DNA of 64,000 nt, from contig NZ_CP007032.1 of assembly GCF_000231405.2 (NCBI RefSeq), positions 1,612,001-1,676,000 on the forward strand, read 5' to 3'. The DNA comes from Desulfitobacterium metallireducens DSM 15288. GTDB taxonomy: Bacteria; Bacillota; Desulfitobacteriia; Desulfitobacteriales; Desulfitobacteriaceae. The position numbers were made by a program, and so were the translations under genes. The notes beneath the pieces are model-generated. The model made no database searches. It saw only the letters and a program-made list of their open reading frames with translations, and was not told the origin of the DNA. This document shows positions 53,773 through 61,687 of the stretch, piece by piece. The first letter of the stretch is position 1. Each line of letters starts with the position of its first letter.

Positions 53773-54333
53773 TTAAAGATTTAGGTTGAGATAGACATCA
53801 TCGAGTTCGTCTTGGGTAATTCCAATATAACGCAGGGTTTCTCGTGGCGAGGAATGATTTAATAAGGCTTGAATCCGGGTAACATCGACTCCGCTGATAT
53901 ATGCATGATAAGCAAAGGTTTTTCTGAGCGTGTGGGTACCAATTTTGTCTTTTACACCGATAACTTTAGCCGCATCATTCAAAATACGATACGCTTGCTG
54001 GCGAGTAATAGGAGTCCTACCTTTGCGTGAAGGGAATAAAGCCGAACCAGTAGAGAGGTTTGGCACGTATTCACGTAAAGCTTTGATCACTGTATCGCTA
54101 AAGGGAAATGTCTTTGTTTTTCCAGTTTTCTTTTCGCGAATGGTTATACGATCCCTAATTCTCCCCTTCTCATCAATAACATCGGCAACTTTGAGTTGCA
54201 ATAAGTCGCTCACGCGAAGTCCTGAGTTTATCCCTAGGGTAAAAAGCACATAGTCTCTAATGTTGCTCCCTTTTAAAAGCTTTTTCATAGCATCAATTTT
54301 TTTACGTTCTCGGATAGGCTGTACAAATTCCAA
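53773..54333 (-). CDS. Short tyrosine recombinase (catalytic domain only)
   Basis: A 186-residue phage-integrase-family protein with all expected catalytic residues: Arg40 (NSGLR), Lys in REKKTGK (68-72), His134 and Arg137 (HTLR), His160 (LLNHSS) and Tyr169 (TLRYIGI). The N-terminal core-binding (SAM-like) domain of full recombinases is missing. Start is TTG behind AAGGGGAG at good spacing. It faces away from the repeat-rich intergenic region. No phage or transposon cargo is seen nearby, so it is either a domesticated recombinase or a stand-alone inversion/excision enzyme. Confidence 0.85.
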   Translation of the reverse strand: MEFVQPIRERKKIDAMKKLLKGSNIRDYVLFTLGINSGLRVSDLLQLKVADVIDEKGRIRDRITIREKKTGKTKTFPFSDTVIKALREYVPNLSTGSALFPSRKGRTPITRQQAYRILNDAAKVIGVKDKIGTHTLRKTFAYHAYISGVDVTRIQALLNHSSPRETLRYIGITQDELDDVYLNLNL

Positions 54334-54426
54334 TGTCTCTCCCCTTTTCTATCTCTTCTCCGTCTTTTAATCACAAGTTATAAAATCAGTTTCTATAAAA
54401 AACTAACTTATACATTTTAATCGTCT

Positions 54427-54573
54427 ATGTAACACAAATATTATATCATGATTTTATGTTACATTGGAACTTTGTTAGTTCATTTCAATATGCCATAAAA
54501 TCGCTCAAAGCTCTTTATTCACAGCGGTTCCAGCGATTACTGCGAATGTTACACTATCTCCTTGTGTTACATT
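54427..54573. repeat. Four TGTWACA-type repeats upstream of the recombinase
   Basis: ATGTAACAC (54427-54435), ATGTTACAT (54456-54464), AATGTTACAC (54545-54554) and GTGTTACATT (54564-54573). The first two form an inverted pair 20 bp apart; the last two lie in a hairpin. They may be binding sites for the adjacent recombinase or for the coiled-coil protein. The rest of 54334-54640 is AT-rich with no gene. Confidence 0.55.
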
Positions 54574-54582
54574 CGCTTTTTC
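54542..54582 (+). terminator. Terminator-like hairpin inside the repeat region
   Basis: GCGAATGTTACAC pairs with GTGTTACATTCGC (one mismatch, 9-nt loop) and is followed by TTTTTCTT on the + strand. There is no + strand gene upstream after citrate synthase's own terminator, so it may end a short unannotated transcript or be a protein-binding dyad. Confidence 0.5.
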
Positions 54583-54648
54583 TTATAAAAATGAATCATT
54601 CAAAAATTTCTGATTCAAATAATCGCTGTCCATGAACAATCTTTTTAG

Positions 54649-54716
54649 GTATACTTTTGTTATACAAGTATACTTCCGCATTATACTTAAAATCATTAGT
54701 TCTCTGTGGTATACTT
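54649..54716. repeat. Four-copy TATACTT iterons upstream of the coiled-coil gene
   Basis: TATACTT occurs at 54650-54656, 54669-54675, 54682-54688 and 54710-54716, three times as GTATACTT. The second copy is the perfect palindrome AAGTATACTT (54666-54675). AGGTAT half-sites continue at 54717-54730. Such iterated short sites are typical operators or partition sites of ribbon-helix-helix proteins; the gene 125 bp downstream encodes one. Confidence 0.6.
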
Positions 54717-54840
54717 AGGTATGTAGGTATATATTATAAAATTATAAACCAATTCTCTAGGCTCTTAAGGTTCCTAAATAATCAAGAAACTAAAGGTCTA
54801 CGCTGAAATAAGTACACAAAATGTCAAAGGAGAGATAAGC

Positions 54841-55800
54841 ATGAATGAAGAAATGGTGATGACCATAAAACCAGATTCTTACTCCGTAAAAACGACAACC
54901 GATATTACGGAAAGAATACAGGAACTGTTGAAAAAAACGGGGTTAAATCATAAAGATTTATTCACAGCAATGGTAACCCGCTATTATTCAGAACTAGAAG
55001 CAGGTAGTGAGCTAGATCAAAGCGATGATATGCAACAAATTCGTTATCACCTAAATAGGGTCGAAAATATCTTCTTAGGATCTCTCCAAAAAGTACAAGA
55101 CCTCAAAAAGGGCTATTCAGATCGATTAGAGGATATAAAGGCAAAAAATAAAGGAGTTCAAGAAGAACTCCAACAATTGAAAAATATGCATTCTAAAGAA
55201 GTAGATGAGTTAAAAGGCGCCAAAGCGGATGCTGAACAGCAACAAAAAATAACACTTGATCGTAACTTGGAACTTGAAGAAGCGAGCCGAACAAGTCGTA
55301 TGAGTATAGATTTATTGAGTCAGAAAGTTAGAGAATTAGAGTCTAAGCTTGAGGCTTCAGAACGTTTGCAGGAGGAAATGGTTGTATTAAAAGAACAACT
55401 ATCATTAGTACAGCAAGAACGCGACAATCTTCAAGTCGAACTCAGTACCGAACAACAAGTCATTTCCAAACTTGAAGATCAACTGATTGAGGCTGAAGCG
55501 TTAGCTCAAAGACAATTACAAAAGTATCAAGAATCAGCTCAGAAGGAACTTGCTCAACTCCAAAAAGCGGCTGAAAAAGACATTCTACAACTCAAAGAGC
55601 TCCACGCTCTTGAGAAAGATAAACTCCTGATCGAAGCGGATCGAAAAGTATTAGAAGAGCTAAAATCTGTTCAAGCAATCTATGAACAAAAGACGGAGAA
55701 ACTATTAAGTCGAAATGAAGCCTTAACAACAAAAAATCAGGAATTAACTGAGAAACTCTATACTTTGGAACTTGAACTCCGAAAAATACATGAAGTTTAG
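54841..55800 (+). CDS. Ribbon-helix-helix-like DNA-binding protein with long coiled coil
   Basis: A 319-residue protein I cannot assign to a named family. Residues about 12-52 (YSVKTTT strand, then helices DITERIQELLKKTG and NHKDLFTAMVTRYYSEL) read like a ribbon-helix-helix domain. From about residue 60 to the end it is an almost continuous coiled coil rich in Glu, Lys, Gln and Leu. This layout recalls KfrA-type plasmid proteins, although KfrA uses a helix-turn-helix. AAAGGAG precedes the ATG. It probably binds the iterons upstream and is autoregulated; a role in DNA bridging or segregation is a guess. Confidence 0.7.
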   Translation: MNEEMVMTIKPDSYSVKTTTDITERIQELLKKTGLNHKDLFTAMVTRYYSELEAGSELDQSDDMQQIRYHLNRVENIFLGSLQKVQDLKKGYSDRLEDIKAKNKGVQEELQQLKNMHSKEVDELKGAKADAEQQQKITLDRNLELEEASRTSRMSIDLLSQKVRELESKLEASERLQEEMVVLKEQLSLVQQERDNLQVELSTEQQVISKLEDQLIEAEALAQRQLQKYQESAQKELAQLQKAAEKDILQLKELHALEKDKLLIEADRKVLEELKSVQAIYEQKTEKLLSRNEALTTKNQELTEKLYTLELELRKIHEV

Positions 55801-55802
55801 CA

Positions 55803-55848
55803 ACATAAAGCAGGGTACTCCAAAATTATGGAGTACCCTGCTTTATGT
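55803..55848. terminator. Bidirectional terminator, perfect 20-bp stem
   Basis: ACATAAAGCAGGGTACTCCA and its exact complement with a 6-nt loop, directly after the coiled-coil gene and before the convergent HD gene, with A/T ends on both sides. Confidence 0.9.
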
Positions 55849-55884
55849 AAAAACCAACATCTTCATAACACAGTTCAGGATTCC

Positions 55885-56487
55885 TTAGCGTTTTAGCATT
55901 CCCTTTTCGACCGAAGTCTCGATCAGATCCGTTGCATATTCCCAGATTTGCGGTGCCTGTATACGTGCCGGCTCGATTCTCTTAAAGACTTTTTGACTAG
56001 AAACACCAGGTTTCTTCCATGTATGTCCATCCGTATTGTAATTTAATAGGAGAGGTTGAAAGCGGTCCAAGCTTGCAGCAAAACCTGCCTCTGGTGTTTC
56101 CATGGCTTCAAACTCTCGCCAGAGTTCCATCATTTCTTCTGCTTGATCCGTAGGAAGAATATTAAAGAGACGATGGGCCGCTTTTTGCTCACGTTCCTCT
56201 TTATCCTGATAGCCCTCTTCATCGTAGGCAAAAGTATCTCCAGCATCAATTTCGACCAGATCGTGAATTAAGACCATCTTGACAACATGTAAAACATTGA
56301 TCTCCTGCTCAGCAGCGTATTCAGAAAGAAGGATAGCCATCATAGCCAAGTGCCAAGAATGCTCCGCGTCATTTTCATTTCGTTTTGTACCAGTGACAAG
56401 ATTTTGACGATAAATTTGTTTTAGTTTATCTATTTCAAGGATAAAATCAAGTTGTTTCTTAAAGCGCTCGTTAAACAATGGGACCAT
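55885..56487 (-). CDS. HD-domain phosphohydrolase, YfbR/HDDC2-like
   Basis: A 200-residue HD protein. Metal ligands are visible in NDAEHSWHLAMMA (His of HxxxH type) and VLIHDLVEIDAGDTF (HD pair). This matches the 5'-deoxynucleotidase-like YfbR/HDDC2 group, which dephosphorylates nucleoside monophosphates. The ATG at 56487 abuts AAAGG, so translation may start at TTG three codons in. A gene of the DUF188 family follows upstream on the same strand, 25 bp away. Confidence 0.85.
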   Translation of the reverse strand: MVPLFNERFKKQLDFILEIDKLKQIYRQNLVTGTKRNENDAEHSWHLAMMAILLSEYAAEQEINVLHVVKMVLIHDLVEIDAGDTFAYDEEGYQDKEEREQKAAHRLFNILPTDQAEEMMELWREFEAMETPEAGFAASLDRFQPLLLNYNTDGHTWKKPGVSSQKVFKRIEPARIQAPQIWEYATDLIETSVEKGMLKR

Positions 56488-56512
56488 CCTTTCGCAAAGA
56501 ACAAAAGCTATT

Positions 56513-56962
56513 TCACGGTGAACTCTTCAAAGCCATCTCAATGAGGCGAGTTAAACCTTGTTTGAAAGCGTGATCGTCTTCTTCTGTTCGCTTTTTCGGA
56601 CCTTTGGTCCTTCCCCCGGCACGTCTATATTTCGCCTTTATTTCGCGTTCTTCCAGCAAGAAATCAATCGTTTCAGGACGATACTCTACTCCTTTTGGCC
56701 CCATTGCATATGCTCCTTTTCCTAGAACCATGGCCGCAAGTCCAAAATCCTGGGTAATGATGATATCCCATGCTTTCGCGACGTTAAGAATTTTCAAATC
56801 TGCTTCCTGCGAATTGTCTCCAACGGTGATGTGGTGCTCAGAAAGGATTCGATGATCAAAACTGGCAACTGTCCATACTTCGATTTGATGCAACTTTCCA
56901 AGTTTAAAACAGATCTGCAGTGCAGATTGGGGACAAGCGTCAGCATCAACTATGATTTTCAT
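56513..56962 (-). CDS. YaiI/YqxD (DUF188) family protein
   Basis: A 149-residue member of the YaiI/YqxD/UPF0178 family. [12 protein letters not shown] at the start, then [23 protein letters not shown] and [20 protein letters not shown] are its signature blocks. The acidic N-terminal VDADA and the ITQD resemble PIN-like nuclease sites, but the function is unproven. GAAAGGAA precedes the ATG. Likely cotranscribed with the HD gene. Confidence 0.92.
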   Translation of the reverse strand: MKIIVDADACPQSALQICFKLGKLHQIEVWTVASFDHRILSEHHITVGDNSQEADLKILNVAKAWDIIITQDFGLAAMVLGKGAYAMGPKGVEYRPETIDFLLEEREIKAKYRRAGGRTKGPKKRTEEDDHAFKQGLTRLIEMALKSSP

Positions 56963-57002
56963 TGTTAATGGTTCCTTTCTCCAACTTGCTTGTCAGTCTA
57001 TC

Positions 57003-58259
57003 CTATACATGGACAGACTCTTTTTTAGATAGAACTGATGATTGCTCTGTTAAAACATAGTTAGCTAAACCGGATAGAAGTAATAAACCCGATAAGACAA
57101 TAAATAAGGTGAGTCCACCCCAATGAGCAAATAGTGTAGCGCCAAGAATGGGACCTAAGCTTTTAGCTATTCCCCAATTCAAACTAAAAATCGAGAAGTA
57201 CCGGGCACGCATTTCCGGTGGTGCCATGAGTGAAAGTAACTTATTTTGATTGGGGAAGGTTAACCCCTCTCCTATCGTGAAAATGATTTCTGCGATAAAC
57301 AATAACGGGATAACTTTGGCCCAAGGCCCAAAGCCATAGCCCAACGCAACAATCGCAAAAAGAAGATACCCTACTGATAAAACATAAGGCGTGTGAAGTT
57401 TTTCCGTTTTCTTCGCAAGCCAGACTGCAGATAAAACAACAATAATGCCATTCAACGACATTAAAGAGGTGAAAATCGTAAGATAATTTTCAAAGTTGTC
57501 TCTTAAATATATGGGGAAATTAGATTCTACTTGAGAATATAACAAGTTAATCGGCAGGGAATACAGTGTAAACAAAAGCAAGAAACGATGCTCTTTCAAG
57601 AGAAACGGGGTTGGCTTTGGCTCAGGATTAGAATCTTTTTGTCCTTTAACCTCATTATTTACGATGATTCGTTTTTGTAGAAGTGAATTAAGTGTCTCGG
57701 GAACAAAGGCAAAGACGAGTGCTGTATAAATAAGTAAACTTAGAGCCGAGGTGAAAAAAGCCAGGCTTTGATTAATTTTTACCAAGAGTAAACCGAGCAT
57801 CGGACCAACTGCCGCCCCAACATTAAGGGCTGTATGCATCAAGGCAAAAACCTCGGATCGCTGATGTTCTGGTACAATATCGGCGATTTGAGCATTGGCT
57901 GCTGGATAGTATAACGAAGCGGCAATCCCATTGACGATAGAAACTAGGGCGAATTGCAACGGAGTCACCGCGAAAATATAGCCTGCCATGGACAGGGCTT
58001 GAAAAAATAAGCTATAAACCATCAACGGTTTACGACCATATTTATCGGCTAAACTTCCCCCGAGAAGATTAGTAATCACCCCCATCAAGGGGGCTAACCC
58101 TAAAATTATGCCAATGGTATAGATGCTTCCCGTTTTATCATAGAGATAGATGGCTAAAAATGGTCGGATCGCAAAACTCGTGACTGTCGTCAGAATCGTT
58201 CCAACCACTCGTATCCAAATTGCTGAATCATAACGCTTCCAAAGCGATGATAAACCCAT
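57003..58259 (-). CDS. Major facilitator superfamily transporter
   Basis: A 418-residue MFS protein with 12 predicted helices. Motif A is GGSLADKYGRKPLM (about residues 66-79). A second-half loop (WLAKKTEKLH) is followed by GEGLTFPNQNKLLSLMAPPEMRARYFS. Resembles multidrug/sugar efflux members of the YitG/MdtG type; the substrate is unknown. AAAGGAGGG precedes the ATG. The central loop (about 195-220) is charged and cytoplasmic. Confidence 0.88.
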   Translation of the reverse strand: MGLSSLWKRYDSAIWIRVVGTILTTVTSFAIRPFLAIYLYDKTGSIYTIGIILGLAPLMGVITNLLGGSLADKYGRKPLMVYSLFFQALSMAGYIFAVTPLQFALVSIVNGIAASLYYPAANAQIADIVPEHQRSEVFALMHTALNVGAAVGPMLGLLLVKINQSLAFFTSALSLLIYTALVFAFVPETLNSLLQKRIIVNNEVKGQKDSNPEPKPTPFLLKEHRFLLLFTLYSLPINLLYSQVESNFPIYLRDNFENYLTIFTSLMSLNGIIVVLSAVWLAKKTEKLHTPYVLSVGYLLFAIVALGYGFGPWAKVIPLLFIAEIIFTIGEGLTFPNQNKLLSLMAPPEMRARYFSIFSLNWGIAKSLGPILGATLFAHWGGLTLFIVLSGLLLLSGLANYVLTEQSSVLSKKESVHV

Positions 58260-58348
58260 TTTATCCCTCCTTTACACCAGATAATGTACATTGTATATCA
58301 GTAGGGAAAATTTGGGTAGCATTTTCTGGTAAATCCACCTATTAATTT

Positions 58349-58507
58349 TTATTTGTCAAACATGCCACCCTGTTTGAATCTTTTGATTCCCTTGCGTTTC
58401 TCGCCAATTTTTTTCACATGGTTTTGCGGCATACCTTGTTCAGCACTTTTCTTCTTTTTTTCCTCAATGATCTTTTTCATTTGCTCTACCATATTACGAT
58501 TATCCAT
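58349..58507 (-). CDS. Small lysine-rich protein, 52 aa
   Basis: A 52-codon gene between the ABC-F and MFS genes. It begins MDNRNMVEQMKKIIEEKKKK and ends in GGMFDK, with about 14 lysines. GGAG lies 8 bases before the ATG. It begins 21 bp after the ABC-F stop in the same direction, so it is probably cotranscribed with it. The length fits the gap and no competing frame exists. The basic, helical character suggests RNA or ribosome binding, but I recognise no family. Confidence 0.6.
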   Translation of the reverse strand: MDNRNMVEQMKKIIEEKKKKSAEQGMPQNHVKKIGEKRKGIKRFKQGGMFDK

Positions 58508-58528
58508 TATTGTACTCCATTCATTTTT

Positions 58529-60454
58529 TTATTTGTTTTGTGCAATTTGCTCTGCAAGCTCATTTAAAAACGTCCATCGTTCCATCAATTCTTCGAGTTC
58601 TTGTTCCAAGGTTTGCTGTTGACTCACAAGCTCATTGAGTTTGCTGTAATCGCTGCCTGCACCATTCATTGCCTGATTAATTTTAGCCAGTTCATCTTCT
58701 TTTTGGGCAATTAAATCATCGATTTGTTCAAATTCCCGCTGTTCATTAAATGTCATTTTCAGAGGACGTTCCTTTTGGGTTCGATGTTTTGATTCCTCCG
58801 CAGGATGATTATCATGTTGCCCCGTTTTAATCTCAGGTGACTCTGTACGTTCTTCCTGAGCTGACTTTTCCTGATAATCTGAGTAGTTTCCCACATAGGT
58901 CCGAATCTTACCCTGCCCTTCAAAGGCAAAGATTTTCTCCGCTACCCGGTCAAGGAAGTATCGATCATGAGATACGCTCATGACAGCTCCTGGGAATTCT
59001 TCGAGATATTCTTCGAGAACACGTAGCGTCTGAATATCAAGATCGTTGGTCGGTTCATCAAGAAAAAGAACATTGGGTGCGCCCATGAGAATGTTCAGGA
59101 GATAAAGTCGACGTTTTTCCCCGCCCGAAAGTTCCCCGATCGGGGTCCACTGAAGCGCAGGAGGAAAAAGGAATCGTTCCAACATCTGTGAGGCCGTAAT
59201 CACTCCACCGTCACCTGTCGGAAGCACTTCTGCAATTTCCTTAATATAGTCGATTACGCGTTGTTTCGGATTCATCTCCGTATTTTCCTGAGCAAAAAAT
59301 CCAATTTTAACTGTCGGACCCCATTCGATCTCCCCCTGACTCGGCTGTAAGCGACCGGCCAAGAGGTTTAATAATGTTGATTTTCCTCTTCCATTTGGAC
59401 CGATGATTCCCACGCGGTCATTTCGGGCAAGAATATAGCTAAAATCTTCAATAACGGTTCCTCGGCTAGGGAATTCGTGGTGAAGATGACGACATTCTAA
59501 AACTTTTTTCCCTAAGCGACTCGCCCCAGCAGTGATATCAACCGTTCCCACCGCCTCTGATGGTTTATCCGCCACCAACGCATTAAAACGCTCAATTCGC
59601 GCTTTCTGTTTGGTGGACCTGGCCTGAGCCCCTCGACGAATCCAGGCTAACTCGCTGCGATAACGGTTCTGTCGCTTGCGTTCTGAGGCTTCCTCCTGCT
59701 CCTCGCGTTCAGTTCTGAGCTCTAAATAACGCGTATAGTTCCCCGGATAGGGATAAAGTTTACTTCGGTCGAGTTCAAAGATCTGATTCGCCACCCGATC
59801 CAAAAAATAGCGATCATGTGTGATCATGATCAGAGCACCTTTACGATTATTCAAGTATTGTTCCAACCAATCCACCGTTTCGTTATCAATATGGTTAGTT
59901 GGCTCATCCAAAATCAGAAGGTCAGAAGGGTTGATTAAAGCGCTTGCTAGCGCAACCCGTTTTCGTTGTCCCCCGGACAAATTTCCCATCAGGGTTTCAA
60001 ACTCTGTAATTCCCAACTTTGTCAAAATAGTTTTGGCTTCGCTCTCTAATTGCCAGGCATTCTGGGCATCCATCTTCTGGCCTAAGTCCATGAGCTTCTT
60101 CTGATACGCTGGATTTTGTGGATCCCTGTTTAGTTTTTCAAGTGTTCCTTCATAATCCCTTAATAACTGCATGAGGGAGGAGTTACCTCGGAAAACCTGC
60201 TCTAAAACGCTTGCCTCCGCCTCAAAATTCGGGTCCTGAGGCAGATACTCAAGGGAAACATCATTTCCCTTTACCACTTTTCCCTCTTCCGAACTTTCAA
60301 GGCCCGCTAATATTTTCATCAGGGTTGTTTTTCCAGACCCATTGACGCCGATAATGCCGATTTTTTCTTTATCTTGAATCCCAAAGGATATATTGCTAAA
60401 AAGAACTTTCGTTCCATAACTTTTCGACAAGTTCTCGGCAGTTAATAGATTCAT
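58529..60454 (-). CDS. ABC-F family ATPase (Uup-like)
   Basis: A 641-residue protein with two ABC domains and no membrane part. The first has GVNGSGKTTL, LSGGQRKRVALA and LLILDEPTNHID; the second has GPNGRGKSTL, LSGGEKRRLYLL and VLFLDEPTNDLD. A charged linker between them (EEQEEASERKRQNRYRSELAW) and a C-terminal coiled coil (about 565-635, KMTFNEQREFEQIDDLIAQKE) are typical of Uup. Such proteins act on ribosomes. Whether it gives antibiotic protection cannot be told. AAGGAG precedes the ATG. Confidence 0.9.
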   Translation of the reverse strand: MNLLTAENLSKSYGTKVLFSNISFGIQDKEKIGIIGVNGSGKTTLMKILAGLESSEEGKVVKGNDVSLEYLPQDPNFEAEASVLEQVFRGNSSLMQLLRDYEGTLEKLNRDPQNPAYQKKLMDLGQKMDAQNAWQLESEAKTILTKLGITEFETLMGNLSGGQRKRVALASALINPSDLLILDEPTNHIDNETVDWLEQYLNNRKGALIMITHDRYFLDRVANQIFELDRSKLYPYPGNYTRYLELRTEREEQEEASERKRQNRYRSELAWIRRGAQARSTKQKARIERFNALVADKPSEAVGTVDITAGASRLGKKVLECRHLHHEFPSRGTVIEDFSYILARNDRVGIIGPNGRGKSTLLNLLAGRLQPSQGEIEWGPTVKIGFFAQENTEMNPKQRVIDYIKEIAEVLPTGDGGVITASQMLERFLFPPALQWTPIGELSGGEKRRLYLLNILMGAPNVLFLDEPTNDLDIQTLRVLEEYLEEFPGAVMSVSHDRYFLDRVAEKIFAFEGQGKIRTYVGNYSDYQEKSAQEERTESPEIKTGQHDNHPAEESKHRTQKERPLKMTFNEQREFEQIDDLIAQKEDELAKINQAMNGAGSDYSKLNELVSQQQTLEQELEELMERWTFLNELAEQIAQNK

Positions 60455-60597
60455 AAATTGACTTCTCCTTGTTCCTTTCCTTCACTAAGTTTTTATTATA
60501 TCATATCTCGACCTAACTTAACCTAATATTTCCTTTGGTCGTTCTGTCGAAAAATGATAAAATTACTTTATTCCATAACGAATTGAGGATAAAAATT

Positions 60598-61635
60598 GTG
60601 AAAAAAATCGCTGTTCTTTTGCTCCTCTATTTTATAATCTATACGTATTCTCCCCAGGTTCAAACTGGGATGCAGCGCGTTTATAAAAGTGATCCTGTTC
60701 AGCAGACGATAACATCGGTGGTAGACTATGTTTCCGAACAGGGCTGGGACCAGAATTGGGAACAAGCCTGGCAAAATACGCTGGGTACAACACTCCAAGT
60801 TGTCTCTGGTTTAAGAAGCGATAATCCTGCCTTAGAAAAATCAATGCGATTACTTGAACAACATCTGCAACTTCAGCTCAACGCCTTACCCGCCGTAAAT
60901 CCCTCGTCTTTAAAAATACAAGTCTCTCCCAAGCTGAACCTTTACGCCGGAGATACAGGGGTTACTGAAGAAACACTAAAATCAGCAAGTTCTCTAATCA
61001 CCAACTATTCTCTGCCCATCATCCAAAGCAATGTGAAGCTCAACCCGAAACGGATGACTGAAATCGTTTTCTATTCCAGTCCGGAAATGTATGCCAATGC
61101 TCTTCTCGGAGCAGGTATCTCTGCTCAAGAAGCTGCCGCTATAGTGGATCAAACTGGTGGCATCACAGTTAACTCATCCATCTGGATTCCCTTATTCAAC
61201 CTCCAAGGAAAATCAGATCTCGCCAATGTCCTCACTCATGAGCTCAGCCATGTCACCTTCAACCAAGCCGGAATCGGGACTAAACTTCCTCTCTGGCTCA
61301 ATGAAGGAATAAGCTGGCATGATGGCCTTGCTGCTCAAGAAAAAATCAGCCCTGCGCAAACCAGGCTAGTGATTAAAGCCCTTACTTCAAGGCTTAAAAA
61401 GACAGCTCAAAATGGGGACCTCCTCCCCTTAAGTGAAATTGATCAAGGACTTCTCAGTGCATCATATAACGTTGAATTCCAAGGGTATTTAGCCACGGAA
61501 CAATTAATCGAAAAATATGGACTTGAACGTTTCCAAGTCTTCTTAGAGCAAGTACAATCACTTGGAGTTCAGAGGAGTTTTGCGCAGAATTTTGGTCAAT
61601 CCCTCAGCGAATTTGAAAACGAATTTAAGATTTAA
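60598..61635 (+). CDS. Membrane-anchored gluzincin peptidase (peptidase MA-like)
   Basis: A 345-residue protein with an N-terminal signal anchor (residues 2-16) and an extracytoplasmic zinc-peptidase domain. Zinc ligands are in HELSH (214-218); the downstream NEG motif is at 235-237 (WLNEGISWHDG), the arrangement of MA-clan gluzincins. GTG at 60598 is the start, with TGAGGA 8 bases upstream; the longer TTG-started frame has no such site. It is divergent from the ABC-F gene. Substrate unknown; cell-wall or secreted protein processing is plausible. Confidence 0.8.
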   Translation: MKKIAVLLLLYFIIYTYSPQVQTGMQRVYKSDPVQQTITSVVDYVSEQGWDQNWEQAWQNTLGTTLQVVSGLRSDNPALEKSMRLLEQHLQLQLNALPAVNPSSLKIQVSPKLNLYAGDTGVTEETLKSASSLITNYSLPIIQSNVKLNPKRMTEIVFYSSPEMYANALLGAGISAQEAAAIVDQTGGITVNSSIWIPLFNLQGKSDLANVLTHELSHVTFNQAGIGTKLPLWLNEGISWHDGLAAQEKISPAQTRLVIKALTSRLKKTAQNGDLLPLSEIDQGLLSASYNVEFQGYLATEQLIEKYGLERFQVFLEQVQSLGVQRSFAQNFGQSLSEFENEFKI

Positions 61636-61639
61636 CCCA

Positions 61640-61674
61640 AGAATCCTCACACCACAGTATGATGTGAGGATTCT
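61640..61674. terminator. Bidirectional terminator between convergent genes
   Basis: AGAATCCTCACACC facing GATGTGAGGATTCT, with one mismatch and a 7-nt loop, 5 bp after the peptidase stop and 14 bp after the convergent cyclic-di-GMP gene. Confidence 0.75.
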
Positions 61675-61687
61675 CTATATAATTTTA

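Noticed and set aside
54427-54730. CRISPR array
   Set aside because: Repeats are only 7-10 bp with irregular spacing and no Cas genes.
53773-55800. A prophage or integrative element
   Set aside because: Only one short recombinase is present; no structural, replication or transfer genes and no flanking tRNA.
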